Assembly: GCF_965200405.1 (NCBI RefSeq)
Contig: NZ_OZ241356.1
Location: forward strand, 2,542,001-2,606,000
Source of the DNA: Glacieibacterium sp965200405
GTDB lineage: Bacteria; Pseudomonadota; Alphaproteobacteria; Sphingomonadales; Sphingomonadaceae
DNA length: 64,000 bases
Direction of reading: 5' to 3'
Each line of letters begins with the position of its first letter. Within the stretch, counting starts at the first letter, position 1. A program made the translations under genes and the position numbers. Below the pieces are notes generated by a model. The model worked only from the letters and a program-made list of their open reading frames with translations, was not told the origin of the DNA and did no database searches. This document shows positions 43,380-51,902 of the stretch, in pieces.

Positions 43380-44150
43380 TTGGATCATCCACAAGCCAGG
43401 GCGGCCAACATCCTGCTGAGCACGATGGCGCCGTCGGACTATGCCCTGCTGGCACCGCATTTTCACCGTATCGAACTGCCGCTACGACTCCAGTTGCACG
43501 CCGCCGGTCGCAAGATCGAGCAGGTCTATTTCCCCGAGGATGGCATCGTCTCGATCGTCGCCGTGGCGCTCGACGGCAAGCCCTGTGAAGTCGGCCTGTT
43601 CGGGCGCGAGGGCATGTCCGAGACCGCGACGGTGATGGGCACCGATCACTCCCCGCACGAAGCCTATGTCCAGGCCCCCGGCACGTCGGCGATGAAGCTG
43701 TCGACTCGCGTGCTCGACGAGGCGATGAAGACCAGCCCGACGCTGCGCCTGCACCTGCTCAAATACGTCCAGGCGATGGTCATCCAGCTGTCGACCTCGA
43801 TCGCCGCGAGCGGCCAGACCATCGAGCAGCGCCTCGCGCGTTGGCTGTTGATGTGCCACGACCGCGTCGACGACGGCGACATCCCGCTGACCCATGAGTT
43901 CATCGGCATGATGCTCGGCGTCCGCCGCGCCGGCGTCACCGAGGCGATGAACCAACTGAGCGACCGGCGGCTGATCAGTCCGCGTCGCGGCATCATCCGC
44001 ATCGACGACCGGCTCGGCCTCGAACATCTCGCGGCCGGTGGCTATGGCCTTGCCGAGGCGGAGTATCAGCGCCTCGTCGGGGTCGCCCTGCGCCGCGACG
44101 CCAATACGCTGCGCCGCGAGGTCATCGGCGACGGCGCCAAGGCCGCCTGA
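43380..44150 (+). CDS. Crp/Fnr-family transcriptional regulator
   Basis: 256 residues: a cyclic-nucleotide-binding-like beta barrel (about 15-125; HRIELPLRLQLHAAGRKIEQVYFPEDGIVSIV), a dimer helix and a winged helix (about 155-225; LTHEFIGMMLGVRRAGVTEAMNQLSDRRLISPRRGIIRI). No FNR-type N-terminal Cys set is present and the cAMP phosphate-cassette residues are not clear, so the ligand is unknown. The start is TTG at 43380 with GGAGA 5 bases upstream. It resembles alphaproteobacterial regulators of stress genes. Confidence 0.9.
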   Translation: MDHPQARAANILLSTMAPSDYALLAPHFHRIELPLRLQLHAAGRKIEQVYFPEDGIVSIVAVALDGKPCEVGLFGREGMSETATVMGTDHSPHEAYVQAPGTSAMKLSTRVLDEAMKTSPTLRLHLLKYVQAMVIQLSTSIAASGQTIEQRLARWLLMCHDRVDDGDIPLTHEFIGMMLGVRRAGVTEAMNQLSDRRLISPRRGIIRIDDRLGLEHLAAGGYGLAEAEYQRLVGVALRRDANTLRREVIGDGAKAA

Positions 44151-44156
44151 TCCCCC

Positions 44157-44179
44157 GGCCTAGTCGTTTCGACTAGGCC
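44157..44179. repeat. perfect hairpin behind the Crp/Fnr gene
   Basis: GGCCTAGTCG (44157-44166) and CGACTAGGCC (44170-44179) form a perfect 10-bp stem with a TTT loop, 6 bases after the stop. There is no following T-run, so a Rho-dependent end, RNA-stabilising element or protein site are all possible. Confidence 0.7.
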
Positions 44180-44254
44180 GCCTAATCGGATCGAGCACAG
44201 CGCCCCGAGGACCGGTGTGCTTGATTGGCATGGTAATCTTCGAGGAAGCTTTCC

Positions 44255-45667
44255 ATGACGCTCACCCCCGTTCAACAGTCGGCGTACAACGACATCCGGG
44301 CCAAGCTCGACGCCAGCGGCATGTTCAACACCGTGACGCACGACGAGGTCAACGACGTCGCGGCGCGCCTCAAAGGGCTCAGCTCGACGGACGCCGACGC
44401 GGTCATCGACGAGATGGCGGCGAACGGCCAGCTCGACCGCCTCGCCGAGGAGACCGTCGACGGTAGCTGGTTCGGCAACGGCGGCCTGTCCGGCAGCGAG
44501 CGCACCGACCTGTTCAACACGCTGGCGACCAAGCTCGACGGCACCAGCCTCGCCAGCGTCAGCAACGCCTTCGCCGGCGCGACCACCGGTGAGGACGACT
44601 TCAACGTCGTCACCGACCTCGCCAGTGCGGTCGCGACGCACGCGACGTCGCAGGCCAAGGTCGATTACGTCGGCGCGCTGGCGTCCGAGACCGACGGCAA
44701 AGGCCTGCAGGGCGCCGGCCTCGGCGGTGGCTGGGAGCGCAATGTCGACAGCGAGGCGGGCGCCATCGGCACCGTGCTCGGCTCGATGCGCGGCTATTAT
44801 GCCGAGCAGGCGTTCGGCAAGCTGACCACCGACCAGACCCGCGCGGTGCTCAAGACCGGCATCGACCAGAGCGTCAACTTCTCGAGCAACAGCGTCTCGA
44901 CCAGCTTCGACACGGCGCGCTTCCAGGGCGTCATGGCCGCCGCCTCGAGCATCTACAATCCCGACATGAAGGCGCGCATCTTCGACGCCGGCACCGACGC
45001 GCTGCGCATCGTGCGCGACGACACCAAGTTCCCGGTGATCTCGGTCGGCGAGAAGGACACGCTGAAGGCGATGACCGCCTCGATGGCCGGGCTGCTCGAC
45101 AGCGACACCAGCGGCGTCGTGCGCGAGCTGACCTACAACACCGAGACGCAGGACGGCTCGGACCTTGCGGCCTATTCGCAGGTGATGATCGCCACCGGGC
45201 AGGAGGCCAAGCTCGGCGAGCAGATGGCCAAGCTGCAGCTCGGCAACGACCTGAGCGGCGATCCGATCGCGCGGCTGAACGAGACGGTCTCGGTCGGCGG
45301 GCAGGAGCGCCGCGAGAATGCCGGGGCGCTTGGCTACTTCACCGGCGCCGTCTATGCCGGGGCAGCGGCCAATTCCAAGGACGTGGCGGCGCAGCGGGAG
45401 ATGGTCACCAACGTGCTCAACTCGGTTCTCACCGTGGTCGACAAGGCCAGCCCCAAGGGCGTCGCGACCGCCGCCAGCCTCGGCAAGGTGTGGATGTCGT
45501 CCGCGGTCAAGGCCGCGATCAGCGATCCGGGCCTCGATCCCGCGGCACGGCTGGAGCGCGCCGCGCTGCCGCAGGACCCCGCTACGGGTGAACTCGGCGT
45601 CGGCGATGCGGTGGCGGACGCGTTCAACACAACTCTCAGCCGCGTCCAGCGCACCGCCGTTCCTTGA
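44255..45667 (+). CDS. unrecognised 470-residue protein, effector-like
   Basis: A 470-residue protein without signal peptide or membrane helix, rich in Ala, Asp, Thr and Ser. It seems modular and helical: LFNTLATKLDGTSLASVSNAF, AVATHATSQAKVDYVGALA and LTTDQTRAVLKTGI look like repeated structural units in the first half; the second half has VSVGGQERRENAGALGYFTGAVYAGAA. I recall similar modules in secreted proteins of Xanthomonas-type bacteria, without certainty. The ATG at 44255 follows GAGGAAG. Its stop overlaps the TTG of a lipoprotein gene. A secreted effector paired with a lipoprotein is one reading; a structural protein is another. Confidence 0.7.
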   Translation: MTLTPVQQSAYNDIRAKLDASGMFNTVTHDEVNDVAARLKGLSSTDADAVIDEMAANGQLDRLAEETVDGSWFGNGGLSGSERTDLFNTLATKLDGTSLASVSNAFAGATTGEDDFNVVTDLASAVATHATSQAKVDYVGALASETDGKGLQGAGLGGGWERNVDSEAGAIGTVLGSMRGYYAEQAFGKLTTDQTRAVLKTGIDQSVNFSSNSVSTSFDTARFQGVMAAASSIYNPDMKARIFDAGTDALRIVRDDTKFPVISVGEKDTLKAMTASMAGLLDSDTSGVVRELTYNTETQDGSDLAAYSQVMIATGQEAKLGEQMAKLQLGNDLSGDPIARLNETVSVGGQERRENAGALGYFTGAVYAGAAANSKDVAAQREMVTNVLNSVLTVVDKASPKGVATAASLGKVWMSSAVKAAISDPGLDPAARLERAALPQDPATGELGVGDAVADAFNTTLSRVQRTAVP

Positions 45668-46113
45668 TCCTCGCCGCGTTCCGTTGGCGCCGGCTGGCGC
45701 TGCTGCTGGCCGGGCCGCTGCTCCTCAGTGCCTGTGACGACAAGGCTTCCACGATGACGCTGCCCGATCCGCCGGCCCCGCTGACCCGGCCTGCCGAATA
45801 CAGCTTCGGCGACCATGTCGCGGCTGCCGACGAGCGGCTGGCGAAGCGGGCAGGGGTGGCGCTCGGCAATCCGGGGCGCCCGCGCGAGGTGCATTACGTC
45901 GCCCCGGCGGGCACCGACTTCGACGCGATCCGGCAGTCTTACGCAGCGCGGGCGCGGGACGGCGGCTGGGCGGAGGCGCGGACGCTGGCCCTGACGCTGC
46001 GACCTGGGGAAGGCGGGTTCGGCTTCACCCGCGGCGACCAGGCGTTCGCGCTGGTGTGGTTGCGGGCGGAGGCGGGCGGGGCGACGCCGGTGACGGTGAT
46101 CAGGGTTGGTTGA
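45664..46113 (+). CDS. small lipoprotein overlapping the 470-residue protein gene
   Basis: 149 residues starting at TTG (45664) in a 4-base overlap with the previous stop. The N-terminus, FRWRRLALLLAGPLLLSAC, is a lipoprotein signal with lipobox L-S-A-Cys. The mature domain of about 120 residues is small and mixed alpha/beta (VHYVAPAGTDFDAIRQSYAARARDGGW, FGFTRGDQAFALVWL). I know no family. Strict coupling to the preceding gene suggests joint function, for example as an immunity lipoprotein or anchoring partner. Confidence 0.75.
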   Translation: MILAAFRWRRLALLLAGPLLLSACDDKASTMTLPDPPAPLTRPAEYSFGDHVAAADERLAKRAGVALGNPGRPREVHYVAPAGTDFDAIRQSYAARARDGGWAEARTLALTLRPGEGGFGFTRGDQAFALVWLRAEAGGATPVTVIRVG

Positions 46114-46272
46114 GGCTAAGCGGCGGGGGAGGTAGGAAGGGCACGGGCAAAGCCCGCGCTGGCGTCGAACGAGGCAGCGGAAGGGCTGCTCTCGTCGGCC
46201 GGGCTTGCGCCGAGTCCGGCGACTGCTCGGGAAACGCCTGGAGGGGCGTTTACCTCGCTGTCGGCGGCCGGC

Positions 46273-48066
46273 TTAGCCGTCATCCCCCATCCGCAGCGCG
46301 GCGATAAACGCCTCCTGCGGAATATCGACGTTGCCGTACTGGCGCATCCGCTTCTTGCCCTCCTTCTGCTTGTCGAGGAGCTTCTTCTTCCGGCTGATGT
46401 CGCCGCCATAGCATTTCGCGGTGACGTCCTTGCGCATCGCGGCGATCGTCTCGCGCGCAATGACCTTGCCGCCGATCGCGGCTTGCACCGGGATCTTGAA
46501 CAGGTGGCGCGGGATCAGGTCCTTCATGCGCTCGCACATGTGGCGGCCACGCGCCTCGGCGGCGCCGCGGTGGACGATCATGCTGAGCGCGTCGACGACC
46601 TCGGAATTGACCATGATCGTCATCTTCACCAGATCGCCCTCGCGGGTCCCGATCTGGGTATAGTCGAAGCTCGCATAACCTCGGCTAATCGACTTCAATC
46701 TATCATAAAAATCGAAAACCACCTCGTTCAGCGGCAGCTCGTAAACGGTCTGCGCGCGACCGCCGATATAGGTCAGGTTCTTCTGGATACCGCGCCGATC
46801 CTGACACAGCTTGAGCACCGAGCCGAGGTACTCGTCGGGCACGAAGATCGTCGCCTCGATCCACGGTTCCTCGATCATCTCGATCGTCGAAGGATCGGGC
46901 ATGTCCGCCGGATTGTGCAGTTCCTTCGTCGTACCGTCGCGCAGGTGCAGCTTGTACACCACCGACGGCGCCGTCGTGATCAGGTCGAGGTCGTATTCCC
47001 GCGTCAGCCGCTCCTGCACGATCTCCAGGTGCAACAGTCCGAGGAACCCGCAACGGAAGCCGAAGCCGAGCGCCGCCGAACTCTCCGTCTCGAAGCTGAA
47101 CGACGCATCGTTCAGCCGCAGCTTGTACAGGCTGTCGCGCAGCTTCTCGAAGTCTGCTGCATCGGTCGGGAACAGTCCGCAGAAGACCACCGGCTGAACC
47201 GTCTTGAACCCTGGCAGCGCCTGCGCCGTCGGCCGCTTGGCGTCGGTGATGGTATCGCCGACGTTGGTCTGCGCCACCTCCTTGATCTGGGCCGTAATGA
47301 ACCCTATCTCTCCGGGACCGAGAGTATCGAGCAACTCGATCTTGGGACGAAACACCCCCACCCGGTCGACCAGGTGCTGTGTTTCCTCCGCCATCATCAG
47401 GATTTGCTGACCTTTTCGCAAACTGCCGTCGATGACACGCACCAGAATGACGACGCCGAGATACGGATCGTACCAACTATCGACCAACATCGCCTTCAAA
47501 GGCGCGTTTATGTCACCCTTTGGCGGCGGAATGAACTTCACGATGGCGTCGAGTACGTCCTCGATGCCGAGTCCGGTCTTGGCGCTGGCGAGGACCGCAT
47601 CGTCGGTCGAGATGCCGATGATGTCCTCGATCTGCTTCTTGACCCGCTCCGGCTCCGCCGACGGCAGGTCGACCTTGTTGATGACGGGAACGATGACATG
47701 ATCATGCTCGATCGACTGATAGACGTTCGCCAAGGTCTGCGCCTCGACACCCTGCGCCGCATCGACGACCAGCAGCGCGCCCTCGCACGCCGCCAGCGAC
47801 CGCGACACTTCATAGGCGAAGTCGACGTGCCCCGGCGTGTCCATCAGGTTGAGGACAAAGCCTTTATAGTCGAGGCGGACGGTCTGCGACTTGATCGTGA
47901 TACCGCGCTCGCGCTCGATATCCATGTTGTCGAGCACCTGCTCGCTCATCTCGCGCGCAGTCAGCCCGCCGGTCTGCTGGATCAGCCGGTCGGCGAGCGT
48001 CGACTTGCCATGATCGATATGGGCGATGATCGAGAAGTTGCGGATTTTGCTGATGTCGGCTGTCAT
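46273..48066 (-). CDS. lepA: elongation factor 4 (back-translocating GTPase)
   Basis: A 597-residue translational GTPase that binds ribosomes and affects initiation and elongation under stress. G motifs: AHIDHGKST (15-23), RGITIKSQTV, DTPGHVD, NKVDLP. The C-terminal LepA-specific domain ends KKKLLDKQKEGKKRMRQYGNVDIPQEAFIAAL. The start is the ATG at 48066; the longer reading adds an unconserved 18 residues. Full length, single gene, divergent from the ferredoxin reductase. The 159 bases between its stop and the small lipoprotein gene hold no gene I can support. Confidence 0.97.
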   Translation of the reverse strand: MTADISKIRNFSIIAHIDHGKSTLADRLIQQTGGLTAREMSEQVLDNMDIERERGITIKSQTVRLDYKGFVLNLMDTPGHVDFAYEVSRSLAACEGALLVVDAAQGVEAQTLANVYQSIEHDHVIVPVINKVDLPSAEPERVKKQIEDIIGISTDDAVLASAKTGLGIEDVLDAIVKFIPPPKGDINAPLKAMLVDSWYDPYLGVVILVRVIDGSLRKGQQILMMAEETQHLVDRVGVFRPKIELLDTLGPGEIGFITAQIKEVAQTNVGDTITDAKRPTAQALPGFKTVQPVVFCGLFPTDAADFEKLRDSLYKLRLNDASFSFETESSAALGFGFRCGFLGLLHLEIVQERLTREYDLDLITTAPSVVYKLHLRDGTTKELHNPADMPDPSTIEMIEEPWIEATIFVPDEYLGSVLKLCQDRRGIQKNLTYIGGRAQTVYELPLNEVVFDFYDRLKSISRGYASFDYTQIGTREGDLVKMTIMVNSEVVDALSMIVHRGAAEARGRHMCERMKDLIPRHLFKIPVQAAIGGKVIARETIAAMRKDVTAKCYGGDISRKKKLLDKQKEGKKRMRQYGNVDIPQEAFIAALRMGDDG

Positions 48067-48146
48067 ATCGCCCCGCTGTAGCAGAGGGGGCGTTGCAAGC
48101 AAACGCGCGTCGCTCCACACTCTCCGAAAGCCACGAAGGAAACTGA

Positions 48147-49445
48147 GTGCTGCAAGTTGCGATCGTCGGCTCGGGTCCCGCCGGCTTCTATACCGCCGAA
48201 GCGCTGGTCAAGAAGTTCGGTGCCGAGGTCCGGGTCGACATCATCGACCGCCTGCCGACACCCTACGGCCTGATCCGCGCCGGCGTCGCCCCGGACCACC
48301 AGTCGATCAAGGCGGTCGACAAGCGCTATGCCGGCACCGCCACTGCCGGCGGCGTTCGGTTTGTCGGCAACATCCAGGTTGGAGATACCGGCGTGACGAT
48401 CGCGGAGTTGTCCGACCTCTACGACGTTGTGGTGCTGGCCACCGGCGCGCCGCAGGATCGGCCGCTCGGCATCCCGGGCGAGGACCTGCCCGGCGTCATC
48501 GGCTCGGCGGCCTTCGTCGGCTGGTACAACGGCCATCCCGACTTCGCCGCGCTGGCCGTGCCGCTCCAGCACGCTGGCGCCTGCGTCATCGGCAACGGCA
48601 ACGTCGCTATCGACGTGGCACGCATCCTAGCAAAGACGCCGGACGAGCTCGCGGCCTCCGACATCGTCGAGCATAGCCGCATCGCCCTCGACGCCAGCCG
48701 GATCCGCGACATCCACCTGATCGGCCGCCGCGGGCCGCACCAGGCGAGCTTCACCCCCAAGGAGATGGGCGAACTCGGTCACCTGTCGCGCGCCCAGCCG
48801 CTGGTCGATCCGACGCACCTGCCGCCGCTGGAGGCCGACGACGCTCTCGATCCCGGCCTGCGCAAAACGGTCGGTTTCCTGCGTAGCTTTGCCGCGCTGC
48901 CGCGCGACGAGCGGCCGATTACCATTCACTTCGACTTCCTGTCGCGCCCGGTTGCCATTGAGCCGCATGGCGATGCGCTTCGGCTGATTGTCGAGCGCAC
49001 CCGGCTGGAAGGCGAAACCGCGATTGGCACCGGCGAGCTCCACGCCGTCGACTGCGGGCTGGTCGTCAGCTGCATCGGCTACCGCACCACGCCGATCCCC
49101 GGCGTGCCCTTCGACACGGCGCAGGGTCGCTTCGTCAACGTCGAGGGCCGCATCTCGCCCGGAGTGTACGCCGTCGGCTGGGCCCGGCGCGGACCGAGCG
49201 GCACCATCGGCACCAATCGCCCCGACGGCTTCGGCATTGTCGACTTGATCGCCGAAGATCTGACGCCCGCCGACCGGCAAGGCGGCGCCGGCCTCGACGC
49301 CCTGATCGCCGCCCGCGGATTGCGCCCAACCAGCTTCGCCGACTGGCAGCGCATCGACGCCGCCGAGGTTGCCGACGCCCGCCCCGGGGCCCCACGGGAA
49401 AAGCGCGTTAACCTCGACCATCTGCTCGCCGCACTGTTGCCTTGA
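48147..49445 (+). CDS. ferredoxin/adrenodoxin-type NADP+ reductase
   Basis: A 432-residue FAD/NADP oxidoreductase of the adrenodoxin-reductase (FprA) type that moves electrons between NADPH and a ferredoxin. It has the FAD loop VGSGPAGFYTAEAL (7-20), PTPYGLIRAGVAPDHQ, the NADP loop VIGNGNVAIDVARIL, GRRGPHQASFTPKE, and the C-terminal VGWARRGPSGTIGTNRPDG. The start is GTG at 48147 behind AAGGA. The redox partner is not in the window. tRNA-Pro follows after 30 bases. Confidence 0.93.
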   Translation: MLQVAIVGSGPAGFYTAEALVKKFGAEVRVDIIDRLPTPYGLIRAGVAPDHQSIKAVDKRYAGTATAGGVRFVGNIQVGDTGVTIAELSDLYDVVVLATGAPQDRPLGIPGEDLPGVIGSAAFVGWYNGHPDFAALAVPLQHAGACVIGNGNVAIDVARILAKTPDELAASDIVEHSRIALDASRIRDIHLIGRRGPHQASFTPKEMGELGHLSRAQPLVDPTHLPPLEADDALDPGLRKTVGFLRSFAALPRDERPITIHFDFLSRPVAIEPHGDALRLIVERTRLEGETAIGTGELHAVDCGLVVSCIGYRTTPIPGVPFDTAQGRFVNVEGRISPGVYAVGWARRGPSGTIGTNRPDGFGIVDLIAEDLTPADRQGGAGLDALIAARGLRPTSFADWQRIDAAEVADARPGAPREKRVNLDHLLAALLP

Positions 49446-49475
49446 GCCGGACCGGCCGTTATAGCGCGACCAAGT

Positions 49476-49552
49476 CGGGGCGTAGCTCAGCCCGGTAGAG
49501 CGCTGCCTTCGGGAGGCAGAGGCCGGAGGTTCGAATCCTCTCGCCCCGACCA
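49476..49552 (+). tRNA. tRNA-Pro (anticodon CGG), CCA encoded
   Basis: A 77-base cloverleaf. The acceptor arm CGGGGCG (49476-49482) pairs with CGCCCCG (49542-49548), discriminator A, CCA encoded at 49550-49552. The anticodon stem CTGCC/GGCAG holds the loop TTCGGGA, giving CGG after T33, which reads the proline codon CCG. The T arm carries GGTTCGAATCC. No attachment-site duplication or integrase is nearby. Confidence 0.96.
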
Positions 49553-49712
49553 TCACATCCTGTTGCTATGACGCTCGGCTGCATTGTCGTCGATGTGGCC
49601 TGTGTCCAAGGGCGAGGCTCGACTTTGCTCGCTCACGCTGGCGGAACGCTTGACCTCCTGCAGCGCTCTGACGGCGCGGGTCCGAGGCGACCCATCATCG
49701 AGGAAGCAAGTC

Positions 49713-49958
49713 ATGGCTGATAAAACTGCAATCCTGTACCGGATGGTGCTGCCCGACCATGTCTGCCCGTTCGGGGTTCGCGCCAAGCAGATGCTGACCG
49801 AGAACGGTTATGACGTCGATGACCGGCTGCTCCAGACGCGTCAGGAGGTCGACGAGTTCGAGGCCAAGCAGCGGGTTGACACGACTCCACTGGTGATCAT
49901 TGATGGCCAGGTGGTTGGCGGCAGCGACGATCTCGAGCGATTTCTGCAGGCGGGTTGA
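49713..49958 (+). CDS. glutaredoxin-like protein
   Basis: 81 residues with a thioredoxin-like fold. YRMVLPDHVCPFGVRAK carries Cys18 in a monothiol C-P-F-G motif, followed by the TTPLVIIDGQVVGGSDDLERFL cis-Pro and glutathione-binding stretch. A role in glutathione-dependent reduction or redox sensing is likely. The start is the ATG at 49713 behind GAGGAAG; 43 further codons upstream in frame look non-coding. It stands alone downstream of the tRNA. Confidence 0.87.
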   Translation: MADKTAILYRMVLPDHVCPFGVRAKQMLTENGYDVDDRLLQTRQEVDEFEAKQRVDTTPLVIIDGQVVGGSDDLERFLQAG

Positions 49959-50042
49959 AGCTGCCGCTCCACCGGCCGGTTTTTATGGACCGACGACGAT
50001 CCAGCGATCGGCAGGCTCACCGGCCGGGTAGGAGCGAGCGAG

Positions 50043-50195
50043 ATGGCAGACCGCGGTGGGCCGAGCCAGATGGGCATCCTGACCTTCGGATGTTTGGGCA
50101 TCATCGGCATCGCTTTGTTGCTCTACCTGATGTGGACCTATGCCGAGACTGCGGACGCAGCGCCGCTGCCGGATGCACCTGCGAGCGTTCGTTGA
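50043..50195 (+). CDS. 50-residue single-pass membrane protein
   Basis: MADRGGPSQMGILTFGCLGIIGIALLLYLMW... has a polar start, one transmembrane helix (about 11-31) and an acidic, Pro-rich tail. GGAGCGAG precedes the ATG by a few bases. There is no recognised family; the hydrophobic segment and ribosome binding site make it plausible, but its size limits certainty. Confidence 0.5.
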   Translation: MADRGGPSQMGILTFGCLGIIGIALLLYLMWTYAETADAAPLPDAPASVR

Positions 50196-50258
50196 GCTAT
50201 CGTGGGACGGAGCCCGGGTTGCGCGTAAGCCTCAGGCAATCAAGGTAGGAATGTTCAG

Positions 50259-50915
50259 ATGGCGTTGACGATCGTACTCGCGACGCTGCTCCAGGCGGCT
50301 GCGGTGACGCCGCCCGCGCCGCCTGCGTCGCCCGCTTCGCCACCGCCGGTGAGGGCACGCGGCACGTTGTTCATCGCGCCGTCGGGGGAGCCGTTCCACG
50401 GCGTCGTCGGCGAGACCTATCCGGTGGTGACGTGGTTCGCTCGCGCCGACGCCGACCATGACGGCAAGCTGACCCGCAGTGAGTTCCGGCGCGATTTCAT
50501 GTCCTACTTCAAGGTGCTGGACGCCAATGGCGACGGCATCGTCGATGCCGCCGAGATCACCCGGTACGAGGAGGAACTGGCGCCGGAGGTCCAGGTCAAC
50601 TTTGGCGGTGGGCCGCAGTTTCGCAGTCAGCCGGTTCCTTCCAGCGGCGACGAGAGCGAGGGCGGTGCCAAGCCGCGCAACCTGCCCGACCTGCCGCGTG
50701 GCGCTGGTCGATACGCCCTGATCAACGCGCCGGAGCCGGTAGTGGCGGCCGATGCCGATCTCAACCGGCGGATATCGCAGGCCGAATATGCCGCATCGGC
50801 GGATCGGCGCTTCGCGCTGCTGGACCCTCAGGATGTCGGTTATCTGACGCTGGCGACGCTGCCCAAGACGCCTGTGCAGGCGCGCGCCGAGGCGCGGATC
50901 AAGAAGCCGCGCTAA
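50259..50915 (+). CDS. secreted EF-hand calcium-binding protein
   Basis: 218 residues. A short hydrophobic N-terminal signal (ALTIVLATLLQAAA) and a Pro-rich linker lead to EF-hand loops: DADHDGKLTRSEF (about 67-79) and DANGDGIVDAAEI (about 88-100) are complete 12-residue loops. DADLNRRISQAEY (about 166) keeps part of a third, and DPQDVGYLTLATL suggests a degenerate fourth. It probably binds Ca2+ in the envelope as a sensor or structural protein. It overlaps the convergent Sua5 gene by 4 bases. Confidence 0.88.
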   Translation: MALTIVLATLLQAAAVTPPAPPASPASPPPVRARGTLFIAPSGEPFHGVVGETYPVVTWFARADADHDGKLTRSEFRRDFMSYFKVLDANGDGIVDAAEITRYEEELAPEVQVNFGGGPQFRSQPVPSSGDESEGGAKPRNLPDLPRGAGRYALINAPEPVVAADADLNRRISQAEYAASADRRFALLDPQDVGYLTLATLPKTPVQARAEARIKKPR

Positions 50916-51853
50916 CGGTCGGCAGCCGCCCGGCGAAGGCGGTCGTTGATCGCCACGCCAAGGCCGCGCTCGGGGATCGGAGCGACGGCGATGCCGGAAC
51001 GCCCGCTGGCCTGCGCCTCGTGAAGCAAGTCGAACAGTCGTGCCGCCGCCTCGTCGACATTGCCCGAAGCCGACAGCGACAGGTCGCCGCGGACCGGGCC
51101 GAAACCGAGGTGGTACTCATGCCGTGACGCCGTGCGCGCGTCGAGGCGCAGCGGTTGGAACGGCGCGTAATGACTTGGCAGCTGCCCCGGCGCGGTGATG
51201 GCATTGGAATCATTCGCCGCGACTACGCCCAGCGCTGCTGCCGGAATGGCGCCGGGGCGGAGCAGCATGACGCCGTGCGCGGTGACCGAGACGATGGTGC
51301 TCTCCAGCCCGGTCTCGCTGGGCCCGTCGTCGAGGATCAGCGGGATGCGTCCGCCCAGGGTTGCTTCGACATGCTCGGCCCTGGTCGGGCTCAGCCGGCC
51401 GCTGGCGTTGGCGGAAGGCGCGGCGAGCGGCCCCACGCCGGCGATCACCGCCTGCATGACCGGATGCGCAGGGCAGCGCACCGCCAGCGTCGGCAGCCCG
51501 GCACGCACCAGCCCGGCGATCTTCGCCCCCGGCTTCAGCGGCAACACCAGCGTCAGCGGTCCTGGCCAATGCTGCTCGATCAGTCGCTGTGCTCGCGAAT
51601 CGATGCGGACCAGCGTGTTCGCCTGTCGCAGGTCGGCGACGTGGACGATCAGCGGGTTGAAGCTGGGCCGGCCCTTGGCGGCATAGACCTTGGCCACCGC
51701 CGCCGCGCTGTCCGCCCGCGCTGCCAGGCCGTAGACCGTCTCCGTCGGCAGGGCGACGACTTCGCCTGCCTGCAGCAGGTCGATCGCGCTCGCGATGCCG
51801 TACGCGTCGGCGGGCAGGGTGAGCGTCGTCAAGTCGCCGGTTGGTCGGTCCAT
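50912..51853 (-). CDS. L-threonylcarbamoyladenylate synthase (Sua5 type)
   Basis: 313 residues; it makes threonylcarbamoyl-AMP from threonine, bicarbonate and ATP for the t6A37 modification of tRNA. The N-terminal YrdC domain (about 15-205) contains VVALPTETVYGLA, KGRPSFNPLIVHV, WPGPLTLVLP, TLAVRCPAHP, APSANASGRLSPT and STIVSV. The C-terminal Sua5 domain (about 220-313) follows after a linker with SHYAP, which distinguishes it from the short TsaC. Start ATG at 51853. Confidence 0.94.
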   Translation of the reverse strand: MDRPTGDLTTLTLPADAYGIASAIDLLQAGEVVALPTETVYGLAARADSAAAVAKVYAAKGRPSFNPLIVHVADLRQANTLVRIDSRAQRLIEQHWPGPLTLVLPLKPGAKIAGLVRAGLPTLAVRCPAHPVMQAVIAGVGPLAAPSANASGRLSPTRAEHVEATLGGRIPLILDDGPSETGLESTIVSVTAHGVMLLRPGAIPAAALGVVAANDSNAITAPGQLPSHYAPFQPLRLDARTASRHEYHLGFGPVRGDLSLSASGNVDEAAARLFDLLHEAQASGRSGIAVAPIPERGLGVAINDRLRRAAADR

Positions 51854-51902
51854 CCACCCAGCCTATACGCAACGAAACCTCGCCCGTCCAAAGGCCTGCT
51901 GA

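Noticed and set aside
46483..48081. 532-codon plus-strand open frame opposite lepA
   Set aside because: Antisense to a universally conserved GTPase; composition is typical of a shadow frame.
49476..49552. tRNA-Pro as an integration site
   Set aside because: No integrase and no second copy of the tRNA 3' end in the downstream sequence.
49584..49712. N-terminal extension of the glutaredoxin frame
   Set aside because: No ribosome binding site or conservation; the fold begins at 49713 behind a good Shine-Dalgarno sequence.
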